From an uncultured Afifella sp. (GTDB taxonomy: Bacteria; Pseudomonadota; Alphaproteobacteria; Rhizobiales; Afifellaceae): a stretch of DNA of 64,000 nt. The notes under the pieces were generated by a model that was not told where the DNA came from, searched no databases, and saw nothing but the letters and a program-made list of their open reading frames with translations. This document shows, piece after piece, positions 8,932 through 17,835 of the stretch. Each line of letters starts with the position of its first letter. Position 1 is the first letter of the stretch. Position numbers and translations under genes: made by a program. Where the stretch lies: positions 100,555 through 164,554 of the forward strand of contig CAMYKZ010000001.1 in the NCBI GenBank assembly GCA_947259045.1, in the 5' to 3' direction.

Positions 8932-9069
8932 GCATCAAACAGGAACAGGAGACGCGGTTCGTCCGTGACCGGCAGAATTTCCGGGGAAGCCGCGGAATCC
9001 TGGCAATTGGCCATCGCCCGCCGCGCCGATTTGCAATATGCTGAGGCCCGCATGACGGGAGGCACAGAT

Positions 9070-9354
9070 ATGCTGTTCATGATCATCGAGCGTTTCGAAA
9101 ACGACGATATGCTGCCGGTCTACCGGCGCCTTCGTGACGAGGGGCGGCAATTGCCGGATGGACTGACCTATGTCGATAGCTGGATCGAGCCGAATTTTGC
9201 CCGCTGCTTTCAACTGATGGAATGCGACGATGCATCTTTGCTGCAGCAATGGGTTCTGGCCTGGCGCGGAACCGGTGCGAGATTTGAAATCGTCCCGGTC
9301 GTGCCGAGCGCCGAGACCCGCAACGTGGTCGCACCGTGGCTTGAGGCGGACTGA
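9070..9354 (+). CDS. DUF3303-family small protein
   Basis: I place the start at 9070 (94 aa), where GGGAGG lies eight bases upstream and the family's usual opening begins (MLFMIIERFENDD); a longer frame from 8965 adds an unconserved head. The body reads YVDSWIEPNFARCFQLMECDDASLLQQW, characteristic of DUF3303, a small ferredoxin-like alpha-beta fold related to dimeric barrel proteins. Function is unknown. It is likely monocistronic. Confidence 0.78.
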   Translation: MLFMIIERFENDDMLPVYRRLRDEGRQLPDGLTYVDSWIEPNFARCFQLMECDDASLLQQWVLAWRGTGARFEIVPVVPSAETRNVVAPWLEAD

Positions 9355-9376
9355 CCGCCGGGGGAAGTCTCCATTT

Positions 9377-10573
9377 TCACGACCTCAGAAACGGCAAATT
9401 CTTTGGTTGCATCTGATATTGCCACCTGCAAACCTCGTCCGGATCAGCCCCTCGCCGGTTTGGGAGATAGGCCTCGATCGCCTGCCCCCGGCCCGCCGCG
9501 TATTCGCGGGCGACGGCGCTCCAATCGATTTGATGTGCCAAAGACCAGTCCGGCCGGGTAACTGGCGTGTCGGTTGTTTTGCGGACGATTTGGATGGCCT
9601 GACCATCTGAATAATCAATCACCCGCCGGCCTTCGCGAAAGGCGTTCAGGGACTGGTCCCATCGCTGTGCGGGCCAGATCAGACTCATGCTCTTTTCGAC
9701 GGGATCATATTCGGCGGCGAACAAGGTTCCGAAACCTTCCGCGTAGCGATCCTGATGCAAGGGTGTCTTCAGAAAATGCGTGCTCAGACATTGAGGAGCC
9801 GTCGCCAATTGTTGCAGATGGGCGTGCCTTTCAAAGGTGCGGGTAAACCCTGCCCGCTCGGGCCGTTCCGCACCGCTTTGGTGGTTTGTGGCGATGGCCA
9901 GAGGCATCAATTTCACCCCGCCGCCCGGCGACAATTCGATACTCGCAGTCCGTCCCGACCTGTCTGCCAGCACCACATTGTAAGCCATATGCGAGGGTAC
10001 CCGGCGGAAGACTTTCATCGCGTCGTCAACAGTGAAACAGGTTTCCAGAACGTAGCGCAGGATCGTCGTGATGCCAAAACCCGTTGCCGTTATGGACCGT
10101 CCGCCATAGGCCAGCGCCACGCTGAGGCCGGCATCGTTGATGCCATCCGACAGACCCCATAGAAACTCCACCATCCCCATGACCGGCCGCCCTGTCCATT
10201 CCGTGCGCATCAGCAGACCTTCGTTCAGGTCGGGCGACAGATCGTAATTGCGCACCAGCCGGACATCGTCGCCATCGGCCATCGCCGCCAGGGAACATCC
10301 GCCAAGGTATTGCGGCGGGCACCATGTCGACAGAAACCGTGCCGCACGGTCTGAGCCTCCGGCGAGATGGACCAGCCGGTCATAGACCGGGAGCAGTTCA
10401 GGCATGTACCGGCGCAGCGCCGATCTGCACTTCGGCCTGGATGGCCCCAGGTCACCGCCGCGGGCCACGAACCATGCCTCATAGGCGGGCCAGGACCGGC
10501 GCCACCGCGCCGACCATTTCGGTCCCGGCGCCGCTTCGCTTACGGCGTCGAATGTCAGGGTTGTGGCGGTCAT
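9377..10573 (-). CDS. C45-type acyltransferase/amidohydrolase (Ntn-hydrolase)
   Basis: This 398-aa protein resembles the acyl-CoA:6-aminopenicillanate acyltransferase family (peptidase C45), Ntn-hydrolases that self-cleave to expose an N-terminal cysteine and then transfer or hydrolyse acyl-amide bonds. The candidate nucleophile is Cys93 in YLGGCSLAAM, followed by VRNYDLSP and a later MAYNVVLADRSG. The start codon shares one base with the stop of the esterase gene (TGATG), so the two are coupled. Bacterial members are mostly uncharacterised; amide, lactam or N-acyl amino-acid substrates are possible. Confidence 0.75.
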   Translation of the reverse strand: MTATTLTFDAVSEAAPGPKWSARWRRSWPAYEAWFVARGGDLGPSRPKCRSALRRYMPELLPVYDRLVHLAGGSDRAARFLSTWCPPQYLGGCSLAAMADGDDVRLVRNYDLSPDLNEGLLMRTEWTGRPVMGMVEFLWGLSDGINDAGLSVALAYGGRSITATGFGITTILRYVLETCFTVDDAMKVFRRVPSHMAYNVVLADRSGRTASIELSPGGGVKLMPLAIATNHQSGAERPERAGFTRTFERHAHLQQLATAPQCLSTHFLKTPLHQDRYAEGFGTLFAAEYDPVEKSMSLIWPAQRWDQSLNAFREGRRVIDYSDGQAIQIVRKTTDTPVTRPDWSLAHQIDWSAVAREYAAGRGQAIEAYLPNRRGADPDEVCRWQYQMQPKNLPFLRS

Positions 10574-11688
10574 CAGAGTTCCCCGTCCGAAGTGTCGAAA
10601 AAGAAACGGATCATTTCGGCACTGGCGTCAGGGCCTTTTGCATCCGTGAAAGAGCCCGATGGATGGCCCCCGGACCAGGCATGTCCCATCCCGTCGATCA
10701 TCCAATATTCCAGATCCGCACGGCAGCCGGGGGTCGCTGTGATCGTCCGGGTGAACGAACAGCCCGAGCTGTTGCCATTTTCGACTGTCTGGATGGTCTG
10801 CTGCGGCAGCCGGTCCAGCACATGACGTGCAATTGTCTCGCTGTTGGAGGGATGCACCGTCGCATCCTCAGTTCCGTGAAAGATTATGGTGCGTACGTTT
10901 GCCGGGTTCCCTGCCGCACCGGGTTGCTCGTGAGCGGTTCCGGCCATGGCGGCATAGGCGGACGGCACGTCCCTGGCTGCGCCGAAGGGCAAGCCGGAAT
11001 GGGCCCCGACGCCGGCAAAAACGTCGGGATAGGTCTCACCCAGGATCACCGCCATCGCCGCCCCTGCCGACAACCCGGCGACAAAGGTTCGCTCAGGCGC
11101 AACGCCATGCTCGCTCATTGCCAGCCTTGCCAGTCCCGCAAGGATCGCAGGCTCTCCCCGATCACGCTGCTGGTCGCCGCGGCTGAACCAGTTCCAGCAT
11201 GATTGTGCATTGTCGCCGCGAGACTGCTGCGGGTAAATCACGACGAAGCGGTGTTTCTCGGCCAACGCGTTGATGCCGGTTCCGGCTGCAAAATCTTCCG
11301 GCGTCTGGGTGCATCCGTGCAGCATGACCAGGATTCCGGTCACATCGCCTGCCCCAGTGGCCGGAACATAGGTCCGGTAGGCACGGCTTCCTGCACTGCA
11401 GGAAAACCGGTCGTGCCGAAAGTCCGCACCGTCCGCGATAGCCAGGCCACCATTGACGTTTGCGCCTGGCCGCAACGAGAGGCCTGACAGAGACAGGCCC
11501 GGATTTGGCGGGATATTCGGTAACACCGGCCCCGGCGGTATGCCGGCGTCTGTCTTTCCGGTGTGGTCGTCATTGATGAGCCCATGCTGTGCAAGCGTGC
11601 GCCGCACGAGATCATTTGCAGCCGAAAAACGCTTTGAGCGCGCGTCATCGGTCGTCCGGCGCAATGCGCCGCCGTTCAGTTTGAACAT
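10573..11688 (-). CDS. PHB-depolymerase/feruloyl-esterase-type alpha/beta hydrolase
   Basis: The 371-aa product has the type 1 short-chain PHA depolymerase fold: oxyanion stretch VMLHGCTQTPEDFA near residue 124, WNWFSRGDQQRDRGEP, nucleophile Ser207 in VAGLSAGAAMA, candidate Asp in GTEDATVHPSN and His in GMGHAWSGG. No signal peptide is seen; the N-terminal ~90 residues are the linker usual for rhizobial homologues, so it may act inside the cell on PHB granules or on esters. It lies between an RHH regulator gene and the C45 acyltransferase gene, with which it is translationally coupled. Confidence 0.8.
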   Translation of the reverse strand: MFKLNGGALRRTTDDARSKRFSAANDLVRRTLAQHGLINDDHTGKTDAGIPPGPVLPNIPPNPGLSLSGLSLRPGANVNGGLAIADGADFRHDRFSCSAGSRAYRTYVPATGAGDVTGILVMLHGCTQTPEDFAAGTGINALAEKHRFVVIYPQQSRGDNAQSCWNWFSRGDQQRDRGEPAILAGLARLAMSEHGVAPERTFVAGLSAGAAMAVILGETYPDVFAGVGAHSGLPFGAARDVPSAYAAMAGTAHEQPGAAGNPANVRTIIFHGTEDATVHPSNSETIARHVLDRLPQQTIQTVENGNSSGCSFTRTITATPGCRADLEYWMIDGMGHAWSGGHPSGSFTDAKGPDASAEMIRFFFDTSDGEL

Positions 11689-11718
11689 TTCTATAGTCCT
11701 TATTGTGGATTTCCGGTG

Positions 11719-12135
11719 TTATCGAATGCGGTCGGCAAGTGCCTTTTTGACATCCGCGCTGGCCTGCAGGGCTCCCAGCACGGTGATGGAGCCGATGGTT
11801 TCCAACGCAAGTTCCGGCGTGACATCCGGGTCGATCCGGGCGAGCCCGACAACCTTGACATGCAGCACTTCACCTGCATCCCGCAATGCCTCCAGATCCT
11901 TGCTTGTATAGTCGCGAAGACCCAGTTCCATCGTATGCCGCTCAATGGAGCTGCTGACGATATCGACGTGGCTGTCCAACTGGTTCCGGATCGCCGTGCG
12001 AATGAGATCCGTGCGGTTGGAATAGAAGCCCTCCTGAACAAGAAGATCGACCCGGCCCAAATCGACATAACCGAGATTGATGGTTATTTTTTCGCTATCC
12101 GGCGGTTTGTCGCGCAGTTGCCTGATGTTGCTCAT
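11719..12135 (-). CDS. CopG-family RHH transcriptional regulator
   Basis: I use the ATG at 12135 (138 aa), which gives the family's usual opening MSNIRQLRDKPPDSEKITIN and a GGAG ten bases upstream; an ATG three codons earlier is too close to that site. The N-terminal half is a ribbon-helix-helix unit (INLGYVDLGRVDLLV, then FYSNRTDLIRTAIRNQLD). The C-terminal half is unassigned. In rhizobia this family typically sits directly upstream of a PHB-depolymerase-like gene, as here (30-base gap), suggesting it controls that operon. A perfect inverted repeat at its translation start is a candidate binding site. Confidence 0.82.
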   Translation of the reverse strand: MSNIRQLRDKPPDSEKITINLGYVDLGRVDLLVQEGFYSNRTDLIRTAIRNQLDSHVDIVSSSIERHTMELGLRDYTSKDLEALRDAGEVLHVKVVGLARIDPDVTPELALETIGSITVLGALQASADVKKALADRIR

Positions 12136-12147
12136 TAAGGTCATTCT

Positions 12148-12163
12148 CCATCCATGTGGATGG
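12148..12163. promoter_or_regulatory. Inverted repeat at RHH gene start, candidate operator
   Basis: CCATCC-ATGT-GGATGG is a perfect 6-4-6 inverted repeat about 13 bases upstream of the RHH start codon and covering its ribosome site; a further GGATG half-site follows at 12168-12172. Overlap with the translation signal would let bound repressor, or an RNA hairpin, block expression. Autoregulation is inferred. Confidence 0.4.
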
Positions 12164-12294
12164 TATATGGATGTTTATTGACTTTTGGCAAGATATTTTT
12201 TCTGCCACGCGACCACGCGCCGTGTCGCCCGATGCCGTCGCCCGGCGGTTTCATTGCATCACGCTGATCCTGCAAACCGGATCCCGAGCGTTGC

Positions 12295-12733
12295 TCACCG
12301 GCCCAGCCGCTTGGAAAAATACGACCTGAGCACGTTGCCGCCGATGGTCTTGACGCTGGCTTCGCAGATGCGCTCCTGCCGGTCGAGCCGGTAGCCGGCC
12401 GCGCGGTAGAACGCCAGCGCCGCAGGCTGCAGTTCCGACGTGCTGAGCAACAAGGTGGCCACGCCGAGACCGCGGCAGAAGTCTTCCGCAAACGACAGCA
12501 TCCGTGTCGCCACCCCCGACGGTGCATGTCCGGGTCGACATACATTCGGCGCAGCTCCATGGCGTCATCGCCGGCGGCTTCCAGGCCGAACATGCCGGCA
12601 AGTTTCGAGCCGCCGGCTTCTGCGTCCAGCCGCGCGACATGGAACGACCCGTTGCGGACGCAAGAGCGTCCAGGCCCCTGGCCAGCGCGCCTGCCGGCAG
12701 GTTCGCTGCCGGCATAACGGGACACTCACGCAA
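12295..12733 (-). pseudogene. GNAT acetyltransferase gene broken by two frameshifts
   Basis: A GNAT domain is readable only by changing frame twice. Segment one (to about 12640) reads LPAGALARGLDALAS; segment two reads RNGSFHVARLDAEAGGSKLAG, then AMELRRMYVDPDMHRRG; segment three (12513 to 12295) reads MATRMLSFAEDFCRGLGVAT, then LQPAALAFYRAAGYRLDRQE, the conserved acetyl-CoA-binding end. Adding one C near 12640 and one to the five-C run at 12513-12517 joins all three. The N-terminal strand and helix of a normal GNAT are absent or unrecognisable, and the upstream frame has a stop. It is either a decayed gene or a region with base-call errors. Confidence 0.6.
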
Positions 12734-12920
12734 GGTTCACAGCCTGACCTGCGATCGGCACATCATCATCAGACGATCAGACAAATGGATCGCCTGGTGG
12801 GGTGTCCGGGAGCGGATCTGCCGGCGATCCTCTATGAGGAAGAAGTGGACTGGTTCGGACGTTAGCGATATTCCATCCGGGCACCGGTCAGATTGACCTG
12901 AAACCTGCGCCAAGGATCGG

Positions 12921-13865
12921 ATGATTGCCATGAACGCCAAGACCGCGCCTGCTGCGGAGACCACCACCACGCACGATGCCGAGGACGATATACGCAACCG
13001 CGATATCAGGATCTACGTCAACGGCGAGATCGTGCCCCGCGACGAGGCAAAGGTTTCGGTCTACGATTCCGGTTTCATGCTGGGCGACGGCATGTGGGAG
13101 GGAATGCGGCTCTACAACGGCAAATGGGCGTTTTTCGACGACCATATGGACCGGCTGTTCGACAGCTGCAAGGCGGTTTCGCTGGATATCGGCATTGACC
13201 GCGCCGGCATCGCCGCCGCGCTTGCGAAGACGGCCGCTGCCAACAAGATGACCCATGACGTGCATTGCCGGCTTATGGTGACGCGCGGCGTCAAGGTAAA
13301 ACCGTTCCAGCACCCGTCTTTGTCGCGCTCCGGCCCGACGATCGTCATCATCATGGAACATTCGCGCGCCGTCCAACGCGAGCACGGCATCCGGCTGGCC
13401 AGCGTCCCGCAGGTGCGTGGCCTGCCTCATTCCCAGGACGCCAAGTTCAATTCCCATTCCAAGCTGAACTGCGTGATTGCCTGCCTGCAGGCTGAACAGG
13501 CAGGCGCCGACGAGGCGCTGATGCTCGATCCGCACGGCTTCGTCAACACCACCAACGCCTGCAATTTTTTCATCGTCCGCAAAGGCGAGGTCTGGACCTC
13601 TACCGGCGATTATTGCATGAACGGAGTGACCCGGCAGAAGGTGATCGACCTGTGCCGCGCCGGCGATATTCCGGTGTTTGAAAAGAATTTTTCCCTCTAT
13701 GATGCCTATGGCGCCGAGGAAGCGTTTCTGACCGGAACCTTCGGCGCCCAGACCCCGGTGGCGGAGATCGACGGCAAGCCGGTCGGCGCCGGCCATGCAG
13801 GCCCGATGATCCAAAGGCTGAGGTCGCTTTATGAAGAGCTTGTCAGGGCGGATACAGCACAATAG
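12921..13865 (+). CDS. Class IV PLP-dependent aminotransferase
   Basis: This 314-aa fold-type IV enzyme resembles branched-chain and D-amino-acid aminotransferases: IYVNGEIVPRDEAKVSVYDS, GFMLGDGMWEGMRLYNG, the PLP lysine in AKFNSHSKLNCVIA, and GFVNTTNACNFFIVRKGEVW. It transfers an amino group between an amino acid and a 2-oxoacid in the cytosol; the exact substrate is not fixed by these motifs. AAGGA precedes the ATG. It converges with the TRAP operon, whose imported carboxylate could be its substrate, but that link is only positional. Confidence 0.85.
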   Translation: MIAMNAKTAPAAETTTTHDAEDDIRNRDIRIYVNGEIVPRDEAKVSVYDSGFMLGDGMWEGMRLYNGKWAFFDDHMDRLFDSCKAVSLDIGIDRAGIAAALAKTAAANKMTHDVHCRLMVTRGVKVKPFQHPSLSRSGPTIVIIMEHSRAVQREHGIRLASVPQVRGLPHSQDAKFNSHSKLNCVIACLQAEQAGADEALMLDPHGFVNTTNACNFFIVRKGEVWTSTGDYCMNGVTRQKVIDLCRAGDIPVFEKNFSLYDAYGAEEAFLTGTFGAQTPVAEIDGKPVGAGHAGPMIQRLRSLYEELVRADTAQ

Positions 13866-13883
13866 TGCTCAACTGAAAACAGG

Positions 13884-15188
13884 CTAATTCATGAATTTCG
13901 GCATCAGCCAGCGCGGCAAAGCGAGAATGACATCGGGCGCAAGGATGACGAACATCAAGACGCCGAGCATCGGCAGCAGGATGATGACGACATCACGCAA
14001 GGCATCGACGAGGCGGACCTTGCCGATGGCGGCGGTGATCAGCAGGCACAGGCCGTAGGGCGGCGTGACCAGTCCGAAACCCAGGCTGATGACACCGATA
14101 ATGGCGAAGTGAACCGGATGCATGCCGACATGCTGGGTGACAGGAAACAGCACCGTGCCCATGATGATGATGGCGGGGATCGCGTCGATAAACATGCCGA
14201 TGATCAAAAACGCCACCGCGCACATGATGCCGGTTCCGACGAGACCCAGCCCCATCGCCTCGATCTGATCGACAAGGGCGAGCGGGATCTTGAAATAGGC
14301 CAGCACCCAGCCGAACGCCGAGGCGGTGCCGATGCAGAACAGCGAGATCGCTGCAAACCGCGCGCTGTCGTACAGGACGCCGGGCAATTGGCTCAGCGTC
14401 ACCGAGCGGTAGACCATCGTGCCCAGAAACATTGAATAGACCACGGCGACGACCGAGGCTTCGGTGGGCGTGAACAGGCCGCCGACAATGCCGCCGACAA
14501 TGATCAGCGGCGTCATCAGGGCAAGAGAGGCGCTGGCCGCGGCTTTCAGAAGTTCGATCAGCGTCGAGCGGTCATAGACCGGATAGCCGCGCCGCTTGGC
14601 ATAGATATAGACCGTCAGCATCTGCGAGCCGGCAATCAGGATACCCGGCACGACACCGGCCAGAAACAGGCCGCCGATGGACACCGACATCAGTCCGCCC
14701 CACACCACCATCAGTATCGAGGGCGGAATAATGACGCCCATGACGCTTGAGCAGGCAGTGATCGCCACCGCAAACGAGGTGTCGTAACCCTGCTTCTTCA
14801 TCTGCGGGATCAGCAGCGAACCGATGCCGGCAGCGTCAGCCGTCGACGAACCGGAAATGCCGGCAAACAGCATCGAGACGACAACGTTGACATGGCCGAG
14901 ACCGCCCGGCAGATGACCGACCATGGCGCGGGCCAGCCGCACCAGCCGGTCGGTTATGCCTGCAGAATTCATTAGGTTGGCCGCCAGAAGGAAAAACGGC
15001 ACCGCCAGAAGCACAAACGCATTGTAGCTCTTGAACATTTCCCGCAACAGCAGAACCGGTGTCAACCGGTCATCGATGAAAAACACCGGCACGACTGCAA
15101 GTCCGAGCGCAAACGCCACCGGAACGCGGAGGATAATCAGGACAGCAAAGAGGCCGAAAAGGATCGCTGCGACTTCACCGGGCCCCAT
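13884..15188 (-). CDS. dctM: TRAP transporter large permease (DctM)
   Basis: This is the large membrane subunit of a Na+-coupled TRAP importer, with about twelve hydrophobic segments and typical DctM motifs such as GISGSSTADAAGIGSLLIPQ and GGIVGGLFTPTEAS. I choose the ATG at 15188 (434 aa), with GGAG seven bases upstream and a 14-base overlap with the small permease gene; an ATG at 15221 gives a longer overlap and no better site. It is the last gene of the operon dctP-dctQ-dctM. Confidence 0.9.
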   Translation of the reverse strand: MGPGEVAAILFGLFAVLIILRVPVAFALGLAVVPVFFIDDRLTPVLLLREMFKSYNAFVLLAVPFFLLAANLMNSAGITDRLVRLARAMVGHLPGGLGHVNVVVSMLFAGISGSSTADAAGIGSLLIPQMKKQGYDTSFAVAITACSSVMGVIIPPSILMVVWGGLMSVSIGGLFLAGVVPGILIAGSQMLTVYIYAKRRGYPVYDRSTLIELLKAAASASLALMTPLIIVGGIVGGLFTPTEASVVAVVYSMFLGTMVYRSVTLSQLPGVLYDSARFAAISLFCIGTASAFGWVLAYFKIPLALVDQIEAMGLGLVGTGIMCAVAFLIIGMFIDAIPAIIIMGTVLFPVTQHVGMHPVHFAIIGVISLGFGLVTPPYGLCLLITAAIGKVRLVDALRDVVIILLPMLGVLMFVILAPDVILALPRWLMPKFMN

Positions 15189-15669
15189 GCTGACGCTCCG
15201 TGCGGTACCGGTTGAATTCATCCCAGATCTTTTCCGCGATGAATATCACCCAGGTGAAGCCGGCAATCGGCCAGGCAATATAGATCGACAGCATCGGAAG
15301 GCCGGAAATTTCCGACTGTTGGCGCGAACCAAGCACGGCGAAATCATACCCCCAGACAATAAAGGTCAATGCAACGATCCCCATGACGGTATATTTGATC
15401 ATCACCATGGCCAGCTCGACCCGGGGATTGGCGCTGTGCGGCAGCACATCGACGTCAAAATGCGTACCGTCACGTACCGCAATCATCGCGCCGATCAGGA
15501 TAATCCAGACGAAACAGAAACGGGCAATCTCCTCCGTCCAGATGAAACGCGGAATGATGCCGGTATAGCGGCTGAGAATCTGCATGCTGACCGGGACGAT
15601 CAAGATCGCCATCAAAACAGTCAGCACCAGCTTCAAAAGACGGTAATAGCCGTCCAGCAGCGCGCGCAT
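15175..15669 (-). CDS. dctQ: TRAP transporter small permease (DctQ)
   Basis: This is the small membrane subunit of the TRAP importer, 164 aa from the ATG at 15669, which is preceded by GGGGGAT; an ATG six codons upstream is less well placed. It has four transmembrane helices and the family stretch FIWTEEIARFCFVWIILIGA. It bridges the binding protein and the large permease, and its end overlaps the large permease start. Confidence 0.87.
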   Translation of the reverse strand: MRALLDGYYRLLKLVLTVLMAILIVPVSMQILSRYTGIIPRFIWTEEIARFCFVWIILIGAMIAVRDGTHFDVDVLPHSANPRVELAMVMIKYTVMGIVALTFIVWGYDFAVLGSRQQSEISGLPMLSIYIAWPIAGFTWVIFIAEKIWDEFNRYRTERQHGAR

Positions 15670-15784
15670 ATATCCCCCAATGCACAATACAGTGCCGATT
15701 GCCGGTTGATGGATTGCCGGTTATTGAAGATTGTCGGTGAACGCCGGCGGGATCTGGACGCTATCCCGCCGGAATGTCGGATGT

Positions 15785-16762
15785 CTATTTGACCGCTTCG
15801 ATCGCCATCAGCACATCGGTGGCGCCCAGTTCCTCAGCGTAGGCCTTTTTCACCGGAGCTGCCAGTTCAAGAAGCTTGTCGCGCTCGATGAACGGATGGG
15901 TGGTCAAAAGGCCCGCCGCTTCCATCGCTTTCAGCTTTTCGCTGTCCTGGCCGCTTTCAATATCGCGCCCGAGCTTGCCGGCGATCTTGCCGGCGTCGAG
16001 AACGCATTTCTGTTCCGCCTCCGACAGCCGTTCGAAAGTGGCATTGGCGAAGCCGATCGGACGCACGGTGATGGCATGGGACGTCAGCGCGATATGCGGC
16101 CCGACTTCATAGAACTTCATCTGCTCAATGCCCGCCGCTTCGTTTTCGGCTGCGTCGATGACGCCGGTCTGGATGGCGTTATAGACTTCCGAATAGGCGA
16201 TCACCGACGGTGCGGCATTGATCGCCTCGAAGATCCGCGTCTGGATCGGCGCGCCCATGACCCGCATCGGCAGGCCCTCCAGTTCCTTCATATTGGTGAT
16301 CGGCCGGTTGACGATCAGCTGGCGCGTTCCGCCGCCGGCATAGCCGATCAGCCGGACATTGGCCTTTTCAAGAACGTCGGCTGCCAGCGGCGCCAGCGCA
16401 TCCTGCTCCATCACGGCGTTCCAGTGCGCAAGATCACGGAACAGGAACGGCATGTCCATCAGCGGCGCCTGCTGGGAGAATGTCGACATGTGCGACGGGC
16501 TGACGATGGCGTAATCCACCGCGATGCCCTGGCTCATATTCTCAAAATAATCTTTCTCAAGACCCAGTTCGGAATTGAGATGCAGATCGAATTCAAGCGA
16601 CCCGCCGGAACAGGCCGAAGCTTCTTCGGCGAATTTGCGCAGCGCTTTGGTAAAAGCATGATTGTCATCGAACTGAACCGCGCCGGTCAGTTTGACAGCA
16701 TGGGCAGGCACCACCGCGAAAGCGGCCAGGGCGCATCCGAGTACCAGTTTTCTCAGGCTCAT
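15785..16762 (-). CDS. dctP: TRAP transporter substrate-binding protein (DctP)
   Basis: This 325-aa periplasmic protein has a signal peptide ending VPAHA and the TRAP binder core, including NMKELEGLPMRVMGAPIQTR, where the conserved arginine pairs with a substrate carboxylate, and AYSEVYNAIQTGVIDAAENE. It delivers an organic acid to DctQM. The ligand is not identifiable from sequence. It starts the operon; 115 bases separate it from dctQ. Confidence 0.9.
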   Translation of the reverse strand: MSLRKLVLGCALAAFAVVPAHAVKLTGAVQFDDNHAFTKALRKFAEEASACSGGSLEFDLHLNSELGLEKDYFENMSQGIAVDYAIVSPSHMSTFSQQAPLMDMPFLFRDLAHWNAVMEQDALAPLAADVLEKANVRLIGYAGGGTRQLIVNRPITNMKELEGLPMRVMGAPIQTRIFEAINAAPSVIAYSEVYNAIQTGVIDAAENEAAGIEQMKFYEVGPHIALTSHAITVRPIGFANATFERLSEAEQKCVLDAGKIAGKLGRDIESGQDSEKLKAMEAAGLLTTHPFIERDKLLELAAPVKKAYAEELGATDVLMAIEAVK

Positions 16763-17151
16763 TGGGTTTCCTCCTTTATGTGCGGATCAGTGCGGCTCCA
16801 TCTTTTTGCAGTGAATTATCGCAGCCCGCTCCGGCCAGAATAATTTTTGTGCGGCTCGTGTCCACCGAATTCTTTTCGTCACGGAATGCAGCGGCCGGCA
16901 GCCGGCAGCCCGGTCCGTCCTCAAATGTGCAATTCACGCCCGCGCCGGCACGATTGCCAGAGTACGATTGCCAGACTGGGATCCGTTGGCCTGCGCCTGT
17001 AAAAATGCCAGCACGGAAAGCCATTCGTTTACGCGCCGAGCATTGCAGATCCCAGGTCAACGTCTATGTTTGAACATCAAGAATAGTGCCCGGCGGAAGT
17101 GGACCGGCCTCCGAAGCGCCTTGATGCCTTCCGCCGAAACAGGAGCAGACG
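16763..17151. other. Divergent intergenic region with short repeats
   Basis: This 389-base gap separates the leftward TRAP operon from the rightward cupin gene. A 12-base direct repeat ACGATTGCCAGA lies at 16950-16961 and 16964-16975, and GTGCGG recurs near the TRAP start. These could be regulator sites, but I see no canonical promoter or RNA element. No coding frame is convincing. Confidence 0.35.
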
Positions 17152-17832
17152 ATGAACATCAATGCAGACTTTTCCAAACGCGCAGTGGTGCATGCCGACC
17201 GGCTGAATTGGGTGCCCTCGCCGATGGCCGGCGTCGAGCGGCGGATGCTGGACAGGATCGGCGACGAGGTGGCGCGGGCGACGAGCATCGTGCGCTACGC
17301 GCCGGGCAGCGCCTTTTCCGCCCACGTGCATACCGGCGGCGAGGAATATCTGGTGCTTGAGGGCGTCTTCCAGGACGAGCACGGCGATTTCCCGGCCGGT
17401 TCCTATGTCCGCAACCCGCCGCAATCCTCGCACACGCCGCGTTCCGACGAGGGCGCGACGATCCTGGTCAAGCTCTGGCAGTTCGACATGGACGACCGGA
17501 CCCAGATCCACGTTGACACCAATGTGCAGACGCCGGTCGCCGATCCGGCCCGTCCCGGCGTTTCGGTAATTCCGCTGTTCCAGGACACACTGGAAGAGGT
17601 TCTCATTGAAATCTGGAGCCCCGGCGCGGCAATCGGCATACCGGACCATCGGGGTCTTGAAATCTTTGTACTCAATGGCGGGTTTTCCGAGGCCGGTGAA
17701 GATTTTGCGAAAAATTCGTGGCTGCGACTGCCGGCGGGCTACGAATTTTCGGCAATAGCCGCTCGGGACGGCGCACGGATCTGGCTGAAGCGGGATCATC
17801 TGGCGACGACCCCAGCCGCACCGGCGCAATAA
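17152..17832 (+). CDS. ChrR-like double cupin protein
   Basis: The 226-aa product consists of two cupin halves. The first carries metal-ligand motifs FSAHVHTGGEEYLVLEGVF and a later His in NPPQSSHTP, closely resembling the C-terminal cupin of the anti-sigma factor ChrR; the second half (IEIWSPGAAIGIPDHRGLEIFVLNGGF in outline) is more divergent. The zinc-binding anti-sigma domain of true ChrR is missing and no sigma factor gene is adjacent, so a metal-dependent enzyme or sensor role is more likely. It is three bases upstream of a flavoprotein gene, so the pair is probably an operon. Confidence 0.78.
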   Translation: MNINADFSKRAVVHADRLNWVPSPMAGVERRMLDRIGDEVARATSIVRYAPGSAFSAHVHTGGEEYLVLEGVFQDEHGDFPAGSYVRNPPQSSHTPRSDEGATILVKLWQFDMDDRTQIHVDTNVQTPVADPARPGVSVIPLFQDTLEEVLIEIWSPGAAIGIPDHRGLEIFVLNGGFSEAGEDFAKNSWLRLPAGYEFSAIAARDGARIWLKRDHLATTPAAPAQ

Positions 17833-17835
17833 TCG

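Noticed and set aside
12440..12865. Rightward frame ending in a plausible-looking DLPAILYEEEVDWFGR
   Set aside because: It crosses the opposite-strand GNAT remnant, lacks a ribosome site and only its last 25 residues look protein-like; could be a remnant but is not supportable.
13856..13870. AGCAC-AATA-GTGCT hairpin at the aminotransferase stop as a terminator
   Set aside because: The stem is only five base pairs and there is no following T run on either strand.
17152..17832. ChrR anti-sigma factor assignment
   Set aside because: Only the cupin part is similar; the zinc-binding N-terminal anti-sigma domain and an adjacent sigma factor are missing.
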